The position numbers and the translations under genes are program-made. From Pseudomonadales bacterium (GTDB taxonomy: Bacteria; Pseudomonadota; Gammaproteobacteria; Pseudomonadales; Azotimanducaceae), in contig JAGWBL010000040.1 in assembly GCA_021295935.1 (NCBI GenBank), positions 1-7,671 on the forward strand: a DNA stretch of 7,671 bases. Reading direction: 5' to 3'. Positions 1 to 6,288 of this stretch are shown one piece after another. The notes beneath the pieces are model-generated. The model saw nothing but the letters and a program-made list of their open reading frames with translations. It had not been told where the DNA came from and did no database searches. The stretch's first letter is position 1, and each line of letters starts with the position of its first letter.

Positions 1-1080
1 ACCCCCACTCGGATCCACACACACGGCTATATCACCGCCGACGGAGTGAAGATGTCGAAGTCGCGCGGGACGTTCGTCAACGCCGTCACCTATCTCAAGC
101 ACCTCGATCCCGACTGCCTGCGCTACTACTTTTCGGCCCGCCTGACTCCGACCACCGACGACATCGACCTCAGGTTCGACTTCAGCGACTTCGTCCAGCG
201 CGTCAACACCGACTTGGTGGGCAAGCACGTCAACATCGCGTCCCGTTGCGCAGGGTTCGTGACGAGGGACTGTGGTTCGCGGCTTAGTTCCGAGCTCGAT
301 GATCACGGCCTTTGGGCTCGGTTCATCGGTGCGCGCGACGAAATCGGCGAGATGTACGAACTGGGTAACACGAACCGTGCCCTGCGCCAGGTCATGGACT
401 TGGCGGACGAGTGCAATCGATACATCGCGAATCGCGAACCGTGGACGATGATCAAGGACCCCGCCAAGCAAGAGGAGGCGCAACGAGTCTGCACCACGGC
501 GATCAACTTGTTCCGCGTCCTCGCCATCTACCTGAAACCCGTGGTCCCGGGGCTCACCGAACGCACGGAACGATTCCTCAACGATGGAGAGCTGGGCTGG
601 TCGGATCTGTCCGAGCCGCTGCTCAACCACGAGATCGCGCCGTTCAAGCGGCTCATGTCGAGGATCGAGGACAAGGCAGTCCAGCGCCTGATCAGGGACT
701 GCCAACCCTCCCGCCCTCCGGTCGATGTGGCGGCGCGACCGAGTCCGGAGCCGGAGCATATTGACTTGGCGACCTTTCAGAAGGCGGACCTCCGGGTCGC
801 AGAGGTTCTCTCGGCTGAGCTCGTGGATGGGGCCGACAAGTTGCTGAAGCTGAGGCTCAACGTCGGCGACCACGAGAGAACCGTGTTCTCGGGGATCCGC
901 GACGCGTATGACCCCGACACGCTCGTGGGAAGGCACGCCGTCGTGGTGGCAAATCTCGCACCGCGGAAGATGCGATTTGGAGTTTCCGAGGGGATGCTGC
1001 TCGCAGCAGGTCCCGGGGGCAAGGAGATCTTTCTCATCTCTCCGGATGCGGGAGTCAAGCCGGGCATGCGTGTGAGCTAG
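1..1080 (+). CDS. metG: Methionyl-tRNA synthetase, C-terminal part (5' end outside the window)
   Basis: This enzyme charges tRNA-Met with methionine in the cytoplasm. The reading frame is open from base 1 and ends with TAG at 1078-1080, so 359 residues are visible. The class I signature KMSKS, which stabilises the adenylate transition state, is at bases 49-63. Next comes the alpha-helical anticodon-binding domain, with the segment HVNIASR (the Asn and Arg that E. coli MetG uses for anticodon reading) and, further on, a Trp in REPW that probably matches the anticodon-stacking Trp. After a Pro-rich linker, the last ~100 residues (from about base 763) form the EMAP/Arc1p-like OB-fold tRNA-binding domain, with the hallmarks FSGIR, VVANLAPRKMRFG and SEGMLLAAGPGGKE. 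That domain supports dimerisation and tRNA binding in the long MetRS form. The N-terminal Rossmann catalytic part lies upstream. rsxA starts only 14 bp after the stop, so co-transcription is plausible. Confidence 0.97.
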   Translation, partial: TPTRIHTHGYITADGVKMSKSRGTFVNAVTYLKHLDPDCLRYYFSARLTPTTDDIDLRFDFSDFVQRVNTDLVGKHVNIASRCAGFVTRDCGSRLSSELDDHGLWARFIGARDEIGEMYELGNTNRALRQVMDLADECNRYIANREPWTMIKDPAKQEEAQRVCTTAINLFRVLAIYLKPVVPGLTERTERFLNDGELGWSDLSEPLLNHEIAPFKRLMSRIEDKAVQRLIRDCQPSRPPVDVAARPSPEPEHIDLATFQKADLRVAEVLSAELVDGADKLLKLRLNVGDHERTVFSGIRDAYDPDTLVGRHAVVVANLAPRKMRFGVSEGMLLAAGPGGKEIFLISPDAGVKPGMRVS

Positions 1081-1094
1081 GACCGGACTGTCGC

Positions 1095-1667
1095 ATGTGG
1101 GAGCTGCTGTCGCTCCTGCTCGGGGCGGCGCTCGTCAACAACCTGGCGCTTTCCCAGTTTCTGGGTCTTTGCCCGCTGGTAGGTGTTTCGTCGCGCTGGA
1201 ACGCGGCGTTGCCGATGGGTATTGCCACGGCGTTCGTGATGACGGTCGCCACCCTCTCGACGCATGCGGTCTACAACCACCTGCTGGAGCCGTATTCGCT
1301 CGAGTACCTGCGCATCGTCGTGTTCATCACCGTGATCGCTTCGGTCGTCCAGCTGGCCGAACTCTACATTCGGACGGTCTCCCCCCTCCTGTTCCAGCTG
1401 CTCGGCATCTACCTGCCGTTGATCACGAGCAATTGCGCCGTGCTGGGCGTGGCGCTCATGGTCATCGACTTGACGCTGGTCGAAGCCCTGGCGGTCGCGA
1501 TCGGGGGCGCGGCAGGCCTCTCCCTAGCGATCATGCTGCTTTCGGGTCTGAGGGAGCAACTGGCCACCCGACCGGTCCCGAAGATTCTTGAGGGGGCGCC
1601 GATCGCTCTTGTGACGATCGGAATCATGGCGCTCGCGTTCAGCGGCTTTCGCGGGTTCGGAGCATGA
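1095..1667 (+). CDS. rsxA: Rsx/Rnf electron transport complex, membrane subunit A
   Basis: RsxA is a polytopic inner-membrane subunit of the Rsx (Rnf) complex. It pairs with its paralogue RsxE, and together they hold a membrane-embedded [2Fe-2S] centre that passes electrons across the bilayer. The 190-residue product is close to the 193 of E. coli RsxA and has about six hydrophobic segments. It keeps the family motifs VNN (residues 14-16), FLGLCP with Cys26, and LPLITSNCAVLG with Cys114; these two cysteines are the expected cluster ligands. The C-terminal helix ends in ALAFSGFRGFG, like the E. coli protein. The ATG at 1095 fits the usual N-terminus; no strong ribosome binding site is visible in the 14-bp spacer after metG. 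Its TGA overlaps the rsxB start (ATGA). This is the most canonical member of the cluster. Confidence 0.95.
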   Translation: MWELLSLLLGAALVNNLALSQFLGLCPLVGVSSRWNAALPMGIATAFVMTVATLSTHAVYNHLLEPYSLEYLRIVVFITVIASVVQLAELYIRTVSPLLFQLLGIYLPLITSNCAVLGVALMVIDLTLVEALAVAIGGAAGLSLAIMLLSGLREQLATRPVPKILEGAPIALVTIGIMALAFSGFRGFGA

Positions 1668-2170
1668 ACACTGCCGTCGCGTCCGCCGTCGTGCTCGGAG
1701 GACTGGGGCTCTCGGCCGCCGGCCTCATCCGATTGGCGCAACTCTGGCTGAAGCGCCGCGGACCGCGTGCCGATCCTGTCGATCGTTTGAACAGACTTCT
1801 GCCCCAAATCCAGTGTGCGCAGTGCGGCTATCCAGGATGTCTTCCCTACGCTCAGGCGGTGCTGCAGGGTGCACCCATTGACCTCTGCCTTCCTGGCGGA
1901 GAGAAGACCGCCCGTGAGCTGGCCGCAGAACTCGGACGCTCGACGGACGCACTGTCATTTCCTGCGTCTGAAACGCAGACAGCGTTGGTGCGAGAACAGG
2001 ACTGCATCGGATGCGCTCGATGCCTCGAAGTGTGTCCCGTGGACGCTATCGTGGGTGCGCCCGACTACATGCACACCGTGCTGGAGGAGTTCTGCACCGG
2101 CTGCGAACTCTGTCTTGCCCCCTGTCCGACCGAATGCATCGAACTGGTGCCGGTCCAACACCCGACATGA
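1664..2170 (+). CDS. rsxB: Rsx/Rnf complex ferredoxin-like subunit B
   Basis: RsxB is the iron-sulfur subunit that relays electrons between the cytoplasmic and membrane parts of the complex. The 168-residue product starts with one hydrophobic anchor (about residues 5-29). A Fes-type [4Fe-4S] domain follows with Cys51, 54, 59 and 75 (CAQCGYPGC, then CLPGG). Two ferredoxin-type [4Fe-4S] motifs come next: Cys114/117/120 with CP at 124-125, and Cys144/147/150 with CP at 154-155. By E. coli precedent each ferredoxin cluster also takes a Cys from the other motif. All expected ligands are present. The protein ends shortly after the last cluster and lacks the longer tail of E. coli RsxB (about 190 residues). 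The start overlaps the rsxA stop and the stop overlaps the rsxC start, both as ATGA. Confidence 0.95.
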   Translation: MNTAVASAVVLGGLGLSAAGLIRLAQLWLKRRGPRADPVDRLNRLLPQIQCAQCGYPGCLPYAQAVLQGAPIDLCLPGGEKTARELAAELGRSTDALSFPASETQTALVREQDCIGCARCLEVCPVDAIVGAPDYMHTVLEEFCTGCELCLAPCPTECIELVPVQHPT

Positions 2171-3252
2171 CCCGCTCACCGCGGCCACCGCCGGAGTTCC
2201 CGCCCATGACCGTGAGAGTCAGCTCTCAGGCGGATCTGCTGAATCGCATCGAGAAATCCGGAATCGTCGGCATGGGCGGCGCCGGGTTTCCTACCGCGCG
2301 CAAGATCCAGATCGCGCTCGAGAATCGGCCCACCGTTCTCGTGATCAATGCAGGAGCCACGAACCCCGACTGCAATCCTGACCCCACGCTGGTGGCCCAC
2401 TACGGGAACGCAGTGCGGGACGGCGTTTGCGTTCTTCAACGGATTCTCGATCCAACGAGGACCGTCCTGGCGCTCAACCGCGCCGTGACCCTGGAGAACC
2501 TCGACTGCTGGGGTCAGCTCGGAGTTGCCATTCACCGTCTCGACACGACGTTCCCGGAAGGCGAGGAAGCTTCGGTCATTCAACAGACCCTCGGAATGCG
2601 TCTGCCACAAGGAACGTATCCGGCTGATGTTGGTGTTTGCGTTCTGAACGTGGCAACCGTGTTCGCGGTAGCCGAAGCCGTCTTGCTTGGACAACGTCCT
2701 TCCGATCGCTTGGTTGCGGCAAACGGCAGAACCCTCTGGGTTCGCTTCGGCACCGAGGTCAGAGCCGTGATGGGCGGACAACTCCCGATTCGAATCTGCG
2801 GCAGATGGAGCGGACAGCCGGCCCGAGGTGACGAGGCCGTCGACTCGAGCTTGTTCGCAATCTGGTCCGGTCCGGTTCGTCCACCGCTCCCCTGCATTCG
2901 ATGCGGAGCCTGCGACGAATCGTGCCCATTGGATTTGCCGGTCGAGCTCCTGGTAGCGGAGGCGATTTCAGCAACCGTGGGAGTCATCAGTCGAGCCTGC
3001 CTCTCCGCCTGCTACGAGTGCGGCGCTTGCGTCGACGCCTGCCCCAGCGACATCCCGGTTCTCGATCACTTGAGAACCGCAAAGCGCACTCTCGCCATGG
3101 AAGCGCGAGCGGCGACCGTGGCCGACGTCTCGCTTCGCCGCTTCGAGCGGCGAACGCGCCGCATCGAGCAGGACGACAGGGACTCCGCCAAGAACCGACA
3201 TCAACGCATGCAAAGAGTTCGCCGCTGGGAAGAGACGGCCGAGATCCCGTGA
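2167..3252 (+). CDS. rsxC: Rsx/Rnf complex subunit C, compact form without the usual N-terminal domain
   Basis: RsxC is the peripheral cytoplasmic flavin and Fe-S subunit, related to NuoF, and is expected to be the NAD(H)/FMN-facing end. I chose the ATG at 2167 because it forms an ATGA overlap with the rsxB stop; an upstream start at 2011 would lie inside rsxB. The 361-residue product has the FMN loop GMGGAGFPT (35-43), a NuoF-like core with a PEGEE segment, and two [4Fe-4S] motifs: Cys243/246/249/253 and Cys282/285/288/292, each ending CP. A short basic tail (RRFERRTRR) replaces the long Ala/Lys-rich tail of E. coli RsxC (740 residues). Oddities: the N-terminal domain of roughly 100-150 residues with the GGIHPPE and HAPTSGTV motifs is missing. 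The E-C-E-P element after the nucleotide fold reads ATNP (64-67). The GGPMMG element is unrecognisable. It could be a reduced but working subunit or a decaying one. Confidence 0.88.
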   Translation: MTRSPRPPPEFPPMTVRVSSQADLLNRIEKSGIVGMGGAGFPTARKIQIALENRPTVLVINAGATNPDCNPDPTLVAHYGNAVRDGVCVLQRILDPTRTVLALNRAVTLENLDCWGQLGVAIHRLDTTFPEGEEASVIQQTLGMRLPQGTYPADVGVCVLNVATVFAVAEAVLLGQRPSDRLVAANGRTLWVRFGTEVRAVMGGQLPIRICGRWSGQPARGDEAVDSSLFAIWSGPVRPPLPCIRCGACDESCPLDLPVELLVAEAISATVGVISRACLSACYECGACVDACPSDIPVLDHLRTAKRTLAMEARAATVADVSLRRFERRTRRIEQDDRDSAKNRHQRMQRVRRWEETAEIP

Positions 3253-4121
3253 CAACCTCGCGGGTCATGGGAGTTGTCATGCTGGCTCTGATGCCAGGGA
3301 TTGCCGTCTCGGTCTGGGCAAGCGGCCCTCAAGTCCTGGTGTTGATCGCCGTCGGTATCGGTGCCGCGGTAGCAACCGAACTTGCGTGCACTCGATCGGT
3401 GAGCAGCCTTCGCGACCTGAGCGCTTGCGTGACAGGAGTTCTTGTCGCGCTCACGGTGCCGCACTCCACTCCCCCGGAACTGGTGGCGGTGGGCTCGGCT
3501 ATCGCCATCGGACTGGCGAAACACGCGTATGGCGGACTGGGAGCGAACGTTTTCAATCCAGCGATGGTCGGCTACGTTGCAATACTGGTCGCCTTCCCGC
3601 AATCGTTGGCGGAGTGGGATGCGGTAACCGGGGCAACGGCTCTCGACCAGCTCTCCTACCGAGGTGGCGCGACGATTGACGAAGTGTGGAAGAGTCCGGC
3701 CTTCGGCCTTTTCGGAGGTTCGTAGAGCGAATGGGGCAACCTCGGATTTCTTCTGGGCGGGTTGGTTCTCGTCTTTCTGCGTCTTGCAGCTTGGCGCATT
3801 GTCGTCGGCGTGCTGCTCGGCATGGGGATTCCTGCATTTCTTGCCTACGGCGATGGCGGCTCCGCGAGTTGGGGGTCCCCGATGTTTCACTGGTTTGCGG
3901 GGGGCACCATGCTGGCGGCGTTCTACATTGCGACCGATCCTGTGACGTCTCCATCCGACAGGCTGGGGCAGTTCTGGTACGGGTTCTTCATCGGTGTCGT
4001 CACCCTCCTGATCAGGACCTTCGGAAGCTGGCCTGACGGGCTTGCATTCGCTGTGCTGCTGGGCAACACACTGGTGCCCGTGTTCAATCGGTTCCATGCG
4101 TATCGGCTTTCGCGCACATGA
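3249..4121 (+). pseudogene. rsxD: Rsx/Rnf complex membrane flavoprotein subunit D, interrupted by an in-frame amber codon
   Basis: RsxD is an integral membrane subunit carrying covalent FMN. The likely start is GTG 3249, which overlaps the rsxC stop as GTGA and leads into TTSRVM, matching QTSRIM in E. coli RsxD. The first 158 codons hold several hydrophobic helices, KHAYGGLGANVFNPAMVGY (91-109) and the flavinylation motif DAVTGAT, with Thr130 as the FMN-bearing residue. TAG at 3723-3725 interrupts the gene. The same frame then continues as SEWGNLGFLLGG and on through ATDPVTSP, IRTFGSWPDG and FAVLLGN to TGA 4119-4121, matching the E. coli C-terminal half. Read through, it would be 290 residues plus the amber position (E. 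coli 352). The region before the FMN site is about 40 residues shorter than in E. coli. A product stopping at 158 would lack the last membrane helices. A restart at TTG 3762 is possible but has no clear support. Subunit identity is sure; whether it is functional is open. Confidence 0.9.
3723..3725 (+). other. In-frame amber stop inside rsxD
   Basis: TAG sits between GGS and SEWGNL of the RsxD frame. By alignment with E. coli RsxD (AGAGWQWVNLAWLAGG) it falls just before the conserved W-x-N-L helix, in a loop position. Homology resumes at once in the same frame, so this is a point nonsense change (for example from TGG, CAG, GAG, TCG or TTG) rather than a frameshift. TAG also serves as the genuine stop of metG, rsxG and grxD here, so general reassignment of amber is unlikely. 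Confidence 0.9.
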
Positions 4122-4630
4122 AGACTCTGCTCGTCGTGGCGCTGATTGGCGTTCTTGCCGGCACCGTGCTCGGCATCGCCCACAGCCTGACGAACAAGCG
4201 GATCGAAGCGAACCGCCAATTGGCCGCGTTGCAGCAACTTGAGGACCTCGTCCCTACGACCGATCAAGCGGAACTCTGTCGAGAGGGCATTCGACTTGCA
4301 GTGCTGGAGGAGTCCGGGTACGGAGGCCGCATGGAGGTTGTGGTCGCAACCAAGAACAGCCAGATTTTGGGCGTCCGCGTCACGCGCCACAACGAGACCC
4401 CGGGCTTTGCGGACATACTGGACCCGGCCGCCTGGATCGGCCGCTTCGCAGGCGAAGGCCCGAACGATGTCGACACGGTCTCCGGCGCAACGGTGACTTC
4501 GAGAGCAGTTCTGCGAGCGGTCAGGGAGGCGGCCGCCCGTTCCTCCCTCACGGATGGCGAAAGCACGGACTGCGAAGACGTCCCCTCGCAGACCCTCAGG
4601 ACCGAAGGGCTGTCCGACGAGGCGAAGTAG
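4118..4630 (+). CDS. rsxG: Rsx/Rnf complex FMN-binding periplasmic subunit G
   Basis: RsxG is anchored by one N-terminal helix (about residues 4-21) and has a periplasmic FMN-binding domain of the RnfG/NqrC type. The 170-residue product keeps the RIEANRQLAAL linker helix, the HNETPGF motif (91-97; HHETPGLG in E. coli) and the flavinylation motif DTVSGATVTS, with Thr125 as the expected site of covalent FMN attached by ApbE. No apbE gene is in this window. Compared with E. coli RsxG (206 residues), about 30 residues are missing between the linker helix and the GYGG strand. After the FMN motif there is a hydrophilic tail rich in Ser, Thr, Asp and Glu. The start overlaps the rsxD stop as ATGA. 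Unlike the usual arrangement, rsxE does not follow directly. Confidence 0.93.
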   Translation: MKTLLVVALIGVLAGTVLGIAHSLTNKRIEANRQLAALQQLEDLVPTTDQAELCREGIRLAVLEESGYGGRMEVVVATKNSQILGVRVTRHNETPGFADILDPAAWIGRFAGEGPNDVDTVSGATVTSRAVLRAVREAAARSSLTDGESTDCEDVPSQTLRTEGLSDEAK

Positions 4631-4656
4631 CTGCGGCTCGCATGCTCGAACAGCTG

Positions 4657-4678
4657 GCAGGCACGGGCCCGAGCCTGC
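4657..4678. repeat. Imperfect 22-bp palindrome just after rsxG
   Basis: GCAGGC and GCCTGC flank CGGGCCCG with one A/A mismatch on each side of the centre, giving 10 of 11 complementary pairs. It lies 27 bp after the rsxG stop. The RNA could form a GC-rich hairpin with a 4-nt loop. No T tract follows, so it is not a standard intrinsic terminator. It might protect the 3' end of the rsxABCDG message or pause polymerase; it may also be chance in GC-rich DNA. Confidence 0.35.
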
Positions 4679-4773
4679 GCCTGCATCCTCGCATTCACCA
4701 TCGATTGCCGAGATGCTCCTCAGGCCATGGCTTGCTTGGCTTGGAGACAATTCATGCGGGTGTGAGACGCCGC

Positions 4774-4795
4774 CTCGGCAGACGGCGCTGCCGAG
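4774..4795. repeat. 8-bp inverted repeat with 6-nt loop in the rsxG-rsxE gap
   Basis: CTCGGCAG and CTGCCGAG are perfect complements separated by ACGGCG. No T run follows, so a classical terminator is unlikely. Its role is unknown. Confidence 0.35.
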
Positions 4796-5111
4796 CCCCA
4801 GCGCATTCGATGTCAGCAGATCGGTTCTCCGCATGGAAGGCACCATCGCAGAGGTCTTGACAAGAAGGCGGTTGGCACGGGCCTGACACCGGGCGAAGGG
4901 GAAGACAAGCAGCAAGCACGAACCGAAATGGGCCCTTGCTCGGCCCCGTAGCCTGCCTGGTCGAAGCGCATTGATCCGATCCCTTGGTGAATCGCTACGG
5001 GTTTGGCGAGGAAGCGCTGCCCTCTTTCCGGTCGATCCGCGTTCGGCTCCTACACTTGCAGTGTCATCGACGAAATTTTGCCCGATGCGTTTGGATCACA
5101 ATCGGTTGGCA

Positions 5112-5720
5112 ATGAGCATGTGGTTCGAAAACTTCCGTTCAGCCTTCTGGGCGCGCAACGCCGCTTGGTATCGCTTGCTCGGGCTGTGTCCGATGCTCGC
5201 GGTGTCGACATCCGTGGAAAACGCTGCAGCTCTCGCTTGCGCCAGTGCTTCCGTGCTCATCTCCTCTTCCGTGGTCATCGGCGTGCTGAAGCCGCTTATC
5301 GTTCGTGAAGTGCGGCTGCCGATCTTCGTTCTGGTTGTAGCGACGTTCACGACAGCCGCCTCGATGTTCGTCGAAGCGTTTGCATGGCGGATCTACATGG
5401 AAGTCGCGCTGTACCTCCAGATTGTCGTGACCAATTGCATGATCCTAGACCATCTGGAACGCGTCGCCGCCGAGCGGAGAATCGCAACGTCTCTGGCGGA
5501 AGCGATGGGCACCGCAACTGGGTTCGCGGCAGCTCTCCTGGTCCTGGGAGCGTTCCGTCAGCTGCTTGCGCCGGTGTTTCCGCTGGCGGTCCATCCAAGT
5601 GGCGCTTTTATAATTTTCGCCCTTCTTGTCGCAGCGATGCGGTGGTTCAGCCGTGAATCTCGAGAAGCGGACCCGCATGTTCGAGAGGTGGCAGGAAGCG
5701 AACCCCGAACCCACCACTGA
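5112..5720 (+). CDS. rsxE: Rsx/Rnf electron transport complex, membrane subunit E (divergent, short)
   Basis: RsxE is the membrane partner and paralogue of RsxA. I chose ATG 5112 because it places exactly ten residues before FWARN, aligning with GLWKNN of E. coli RsxE; ATG 5085 in the same frame is an alternative, and neither has a clear ribosome binding site. The 202-residue product has about six membrane segments. The family signatures LLGLCPMLAVST (Cys26) and VVTNC (Cys109) are present and should supply half of the shared [2Fe-2S] ligands. Divergent points: the helix before TNC reads LYLQIVV where E. coli has IFIPLIV, and the segment after TNC (GRAEAFA in E. coli) is DHLERVA. The periplasmic loop after FRQLL is also much shorter than in E. 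coli (231 residues in total). The last 68 bp overlap nth. It is separated from rsxG by 481 bp, so it may be expressed differently from the rest. Confidence 0.88.
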   Translation: MSMWFENFRSAFWARNAAWYRLLGLCPMLAVSTSVENAAALACASASVLISSSVVIGVLKPLIVREVRLPIFVLVVATFTTAASMFVEAFAWRIYMEVALYLQIVVTNCMILDHLERVAAERRIATSLAEAMGTATGFAAALLVLGAFRQLLAPVFPLAVHPSGAFIIFALLVAAMRWFSRESREADPHVREVAGSEPRTHH

Positions 5721-6288
5721 GCTGAAGTACGGCTCCCCGTACCAGCTTCTTGTTGCAGTCATCCTGTCCGCCCAAGCGACAGATGTGGGCGTCAACAAGG
5801 TGACGCCCGCCCTGTTTGCAGCGGCCCCCACTGCCAAGGCGATGCTGCAACTGGGATTGGAGCGGATCACGGACAAGATTCGCACGATCGGACTGTTCAA
5901 CAGCAAGGCGACCAACATTCTGGAGGCATCGCACATCCTGGTCGAAGAGCACGGTGGCCTCGTTCCATGTGACCGGCAAGCTCTGGAAGAGCTGCCTGGT
6001 GTCGGCCGCAAGACAGCAAATGTGGTCCTGAACACGATCTTCGGCCAGCCTGTCATAGCTGTCGACACGCACATTTTTCGCGTTGCGAACCGAACGCGGA
6101 TCGCTGCCGGCAAGACACCCTTGGAGGTGGAACAACGTCTCTTGAGACTGGTCCCGAAACGCTTTCACCGAGGCGCTCACCACTGGCTGATCCTCCATGG
6201 CCGTTATGTCTGTATCGCTCGCAAGCCGCGGTGCAACCAATGCATCGTGTCGGATCTGTGCGAGTACCCGGACAAGCCCCGTGAATAA
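5653..6288 (+). CDS. nth: Endonuclease III (DNA glycosylase/AP lyase)
   Basis: Nth removes oxidised pyrimidines from DNA and cleaves the abasic site, a base excision repair role in the cytoplasm. The GTG at 5653 begins MNLEKRTRMFERW, lining up with MNKAKRLEILTRL of E. coli Nth and giving 211 residues, the E. coli length; an ATG at 5626 would add nine residues without homology. Numbering matches E. coli exactly: the helix-hairpin-helix LPGVGRKTANVV has catalytic Lys120, and AVDTHIFRV has catalytic Asp138. The C-terminal [4Fe-4S] loop has Cys187, 194, 197 and 203. The segments SAQATD and HHWLILHGRY are also kept. The gene starts inside rsxE (68-bp overlap), so the two are probably translated from one message, the usual rsx-nth arrangement. 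Nothing suggests loss of function. Confidence 0.96.
   Translation: MNLEKRTRMFERWQEANPEPTTELKYGSPYQLLVAVILSAQATDVGVNKVTPALFAAAPTAKAMLQLGLERITDKIRTIGLFNSKATNILEASHILVEEHGGLVPCDRQALEELPGVGRKTANVVLNTIFGQPVIAVDTHIFRVANRTRIAAGKTPLEVEQRLLRLVPKRFHRGAHHWLILHGRYVCIARKPRCNQCIVSDLCEYPDKPRE

Larger units (their letters stand above)
4631..5111. other. 481-bp stretch without a recognisable gene between rsxG and rsxE
   Basis: In most rsx operons rsxG and rsxE abut or overlap. Here 481 bp separate them. Short open frames exist on both strands (for example 4642-4860 plus), but their translations are Arg/Ser/Pro-rich, have no motif I recognise and look like chance frames in GC-rich DNA. I saw no terminal inverted repeats, direct repeats or transposase remnant. 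The stretch contains two small inverted repeats, listed separately. A TTGACA at 4857-4862 has no -10 partner at normal spacing. The stretch could be decayed coding sequence, an inserted fragment, or an untranslated region with its own promoter for rsxE-nth; the sequence alone does not decide. Confidence 0.6.

Noticed and set aside
2011..2166. Longer rsxC start at 2011
   Set aside because: This segment is coding in another frame for the ferredoxin clusters of RsxB, and its translation in the rsxC frame does not resemble the RsxC N-terminal domain. The ATGA overlap at 2167 matches the other junctions.
3723..3725. Amber codon read as pyrrolysine or under a general recoding
   Set aside because: TAG ends metG, rsxG and grxD in this window, and pyrrolysine is not expected in an RsxD protein. 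No supporting element is visible.
3700..3760. Frameshift as the cause of the rsxD break
   Set aside because: The codons before and after the TAG are in the same frame and both align with RsxD, so a single indel cannot explain it.
3201..4097. A 298-codon minus-strand open frame opposite rsxD
   Set aside because: It mirrors the rsxD coding frame and has a composition typical of an antisense shadow. No family is recognisable.
4642..4860. Small plus-strand ORF in the rsxG-rsxE gap
   Set aside because: Its translation is basic and low-complexity with no known motif, no ribosome binding site is evident, and overlapping frames in the same DNA look equally plausible.
4857..4862. TTGACA as a -35 promoter element for rsxE
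   Set aside because: No TATAAT-like sequence lies 16-18 bp downstream, and the site is about 250 bp before the chosen start.
3923..4915. A 330-codon open frame on the minus strand across rsxD, rsxG and the gap
   Set aside because: It is antisense to clearly homologous rsxD and rsxG, its translation is Arg/Ser/Gly-rich without known motifs, and long antisense frames are common in GC-rich coding DNA.
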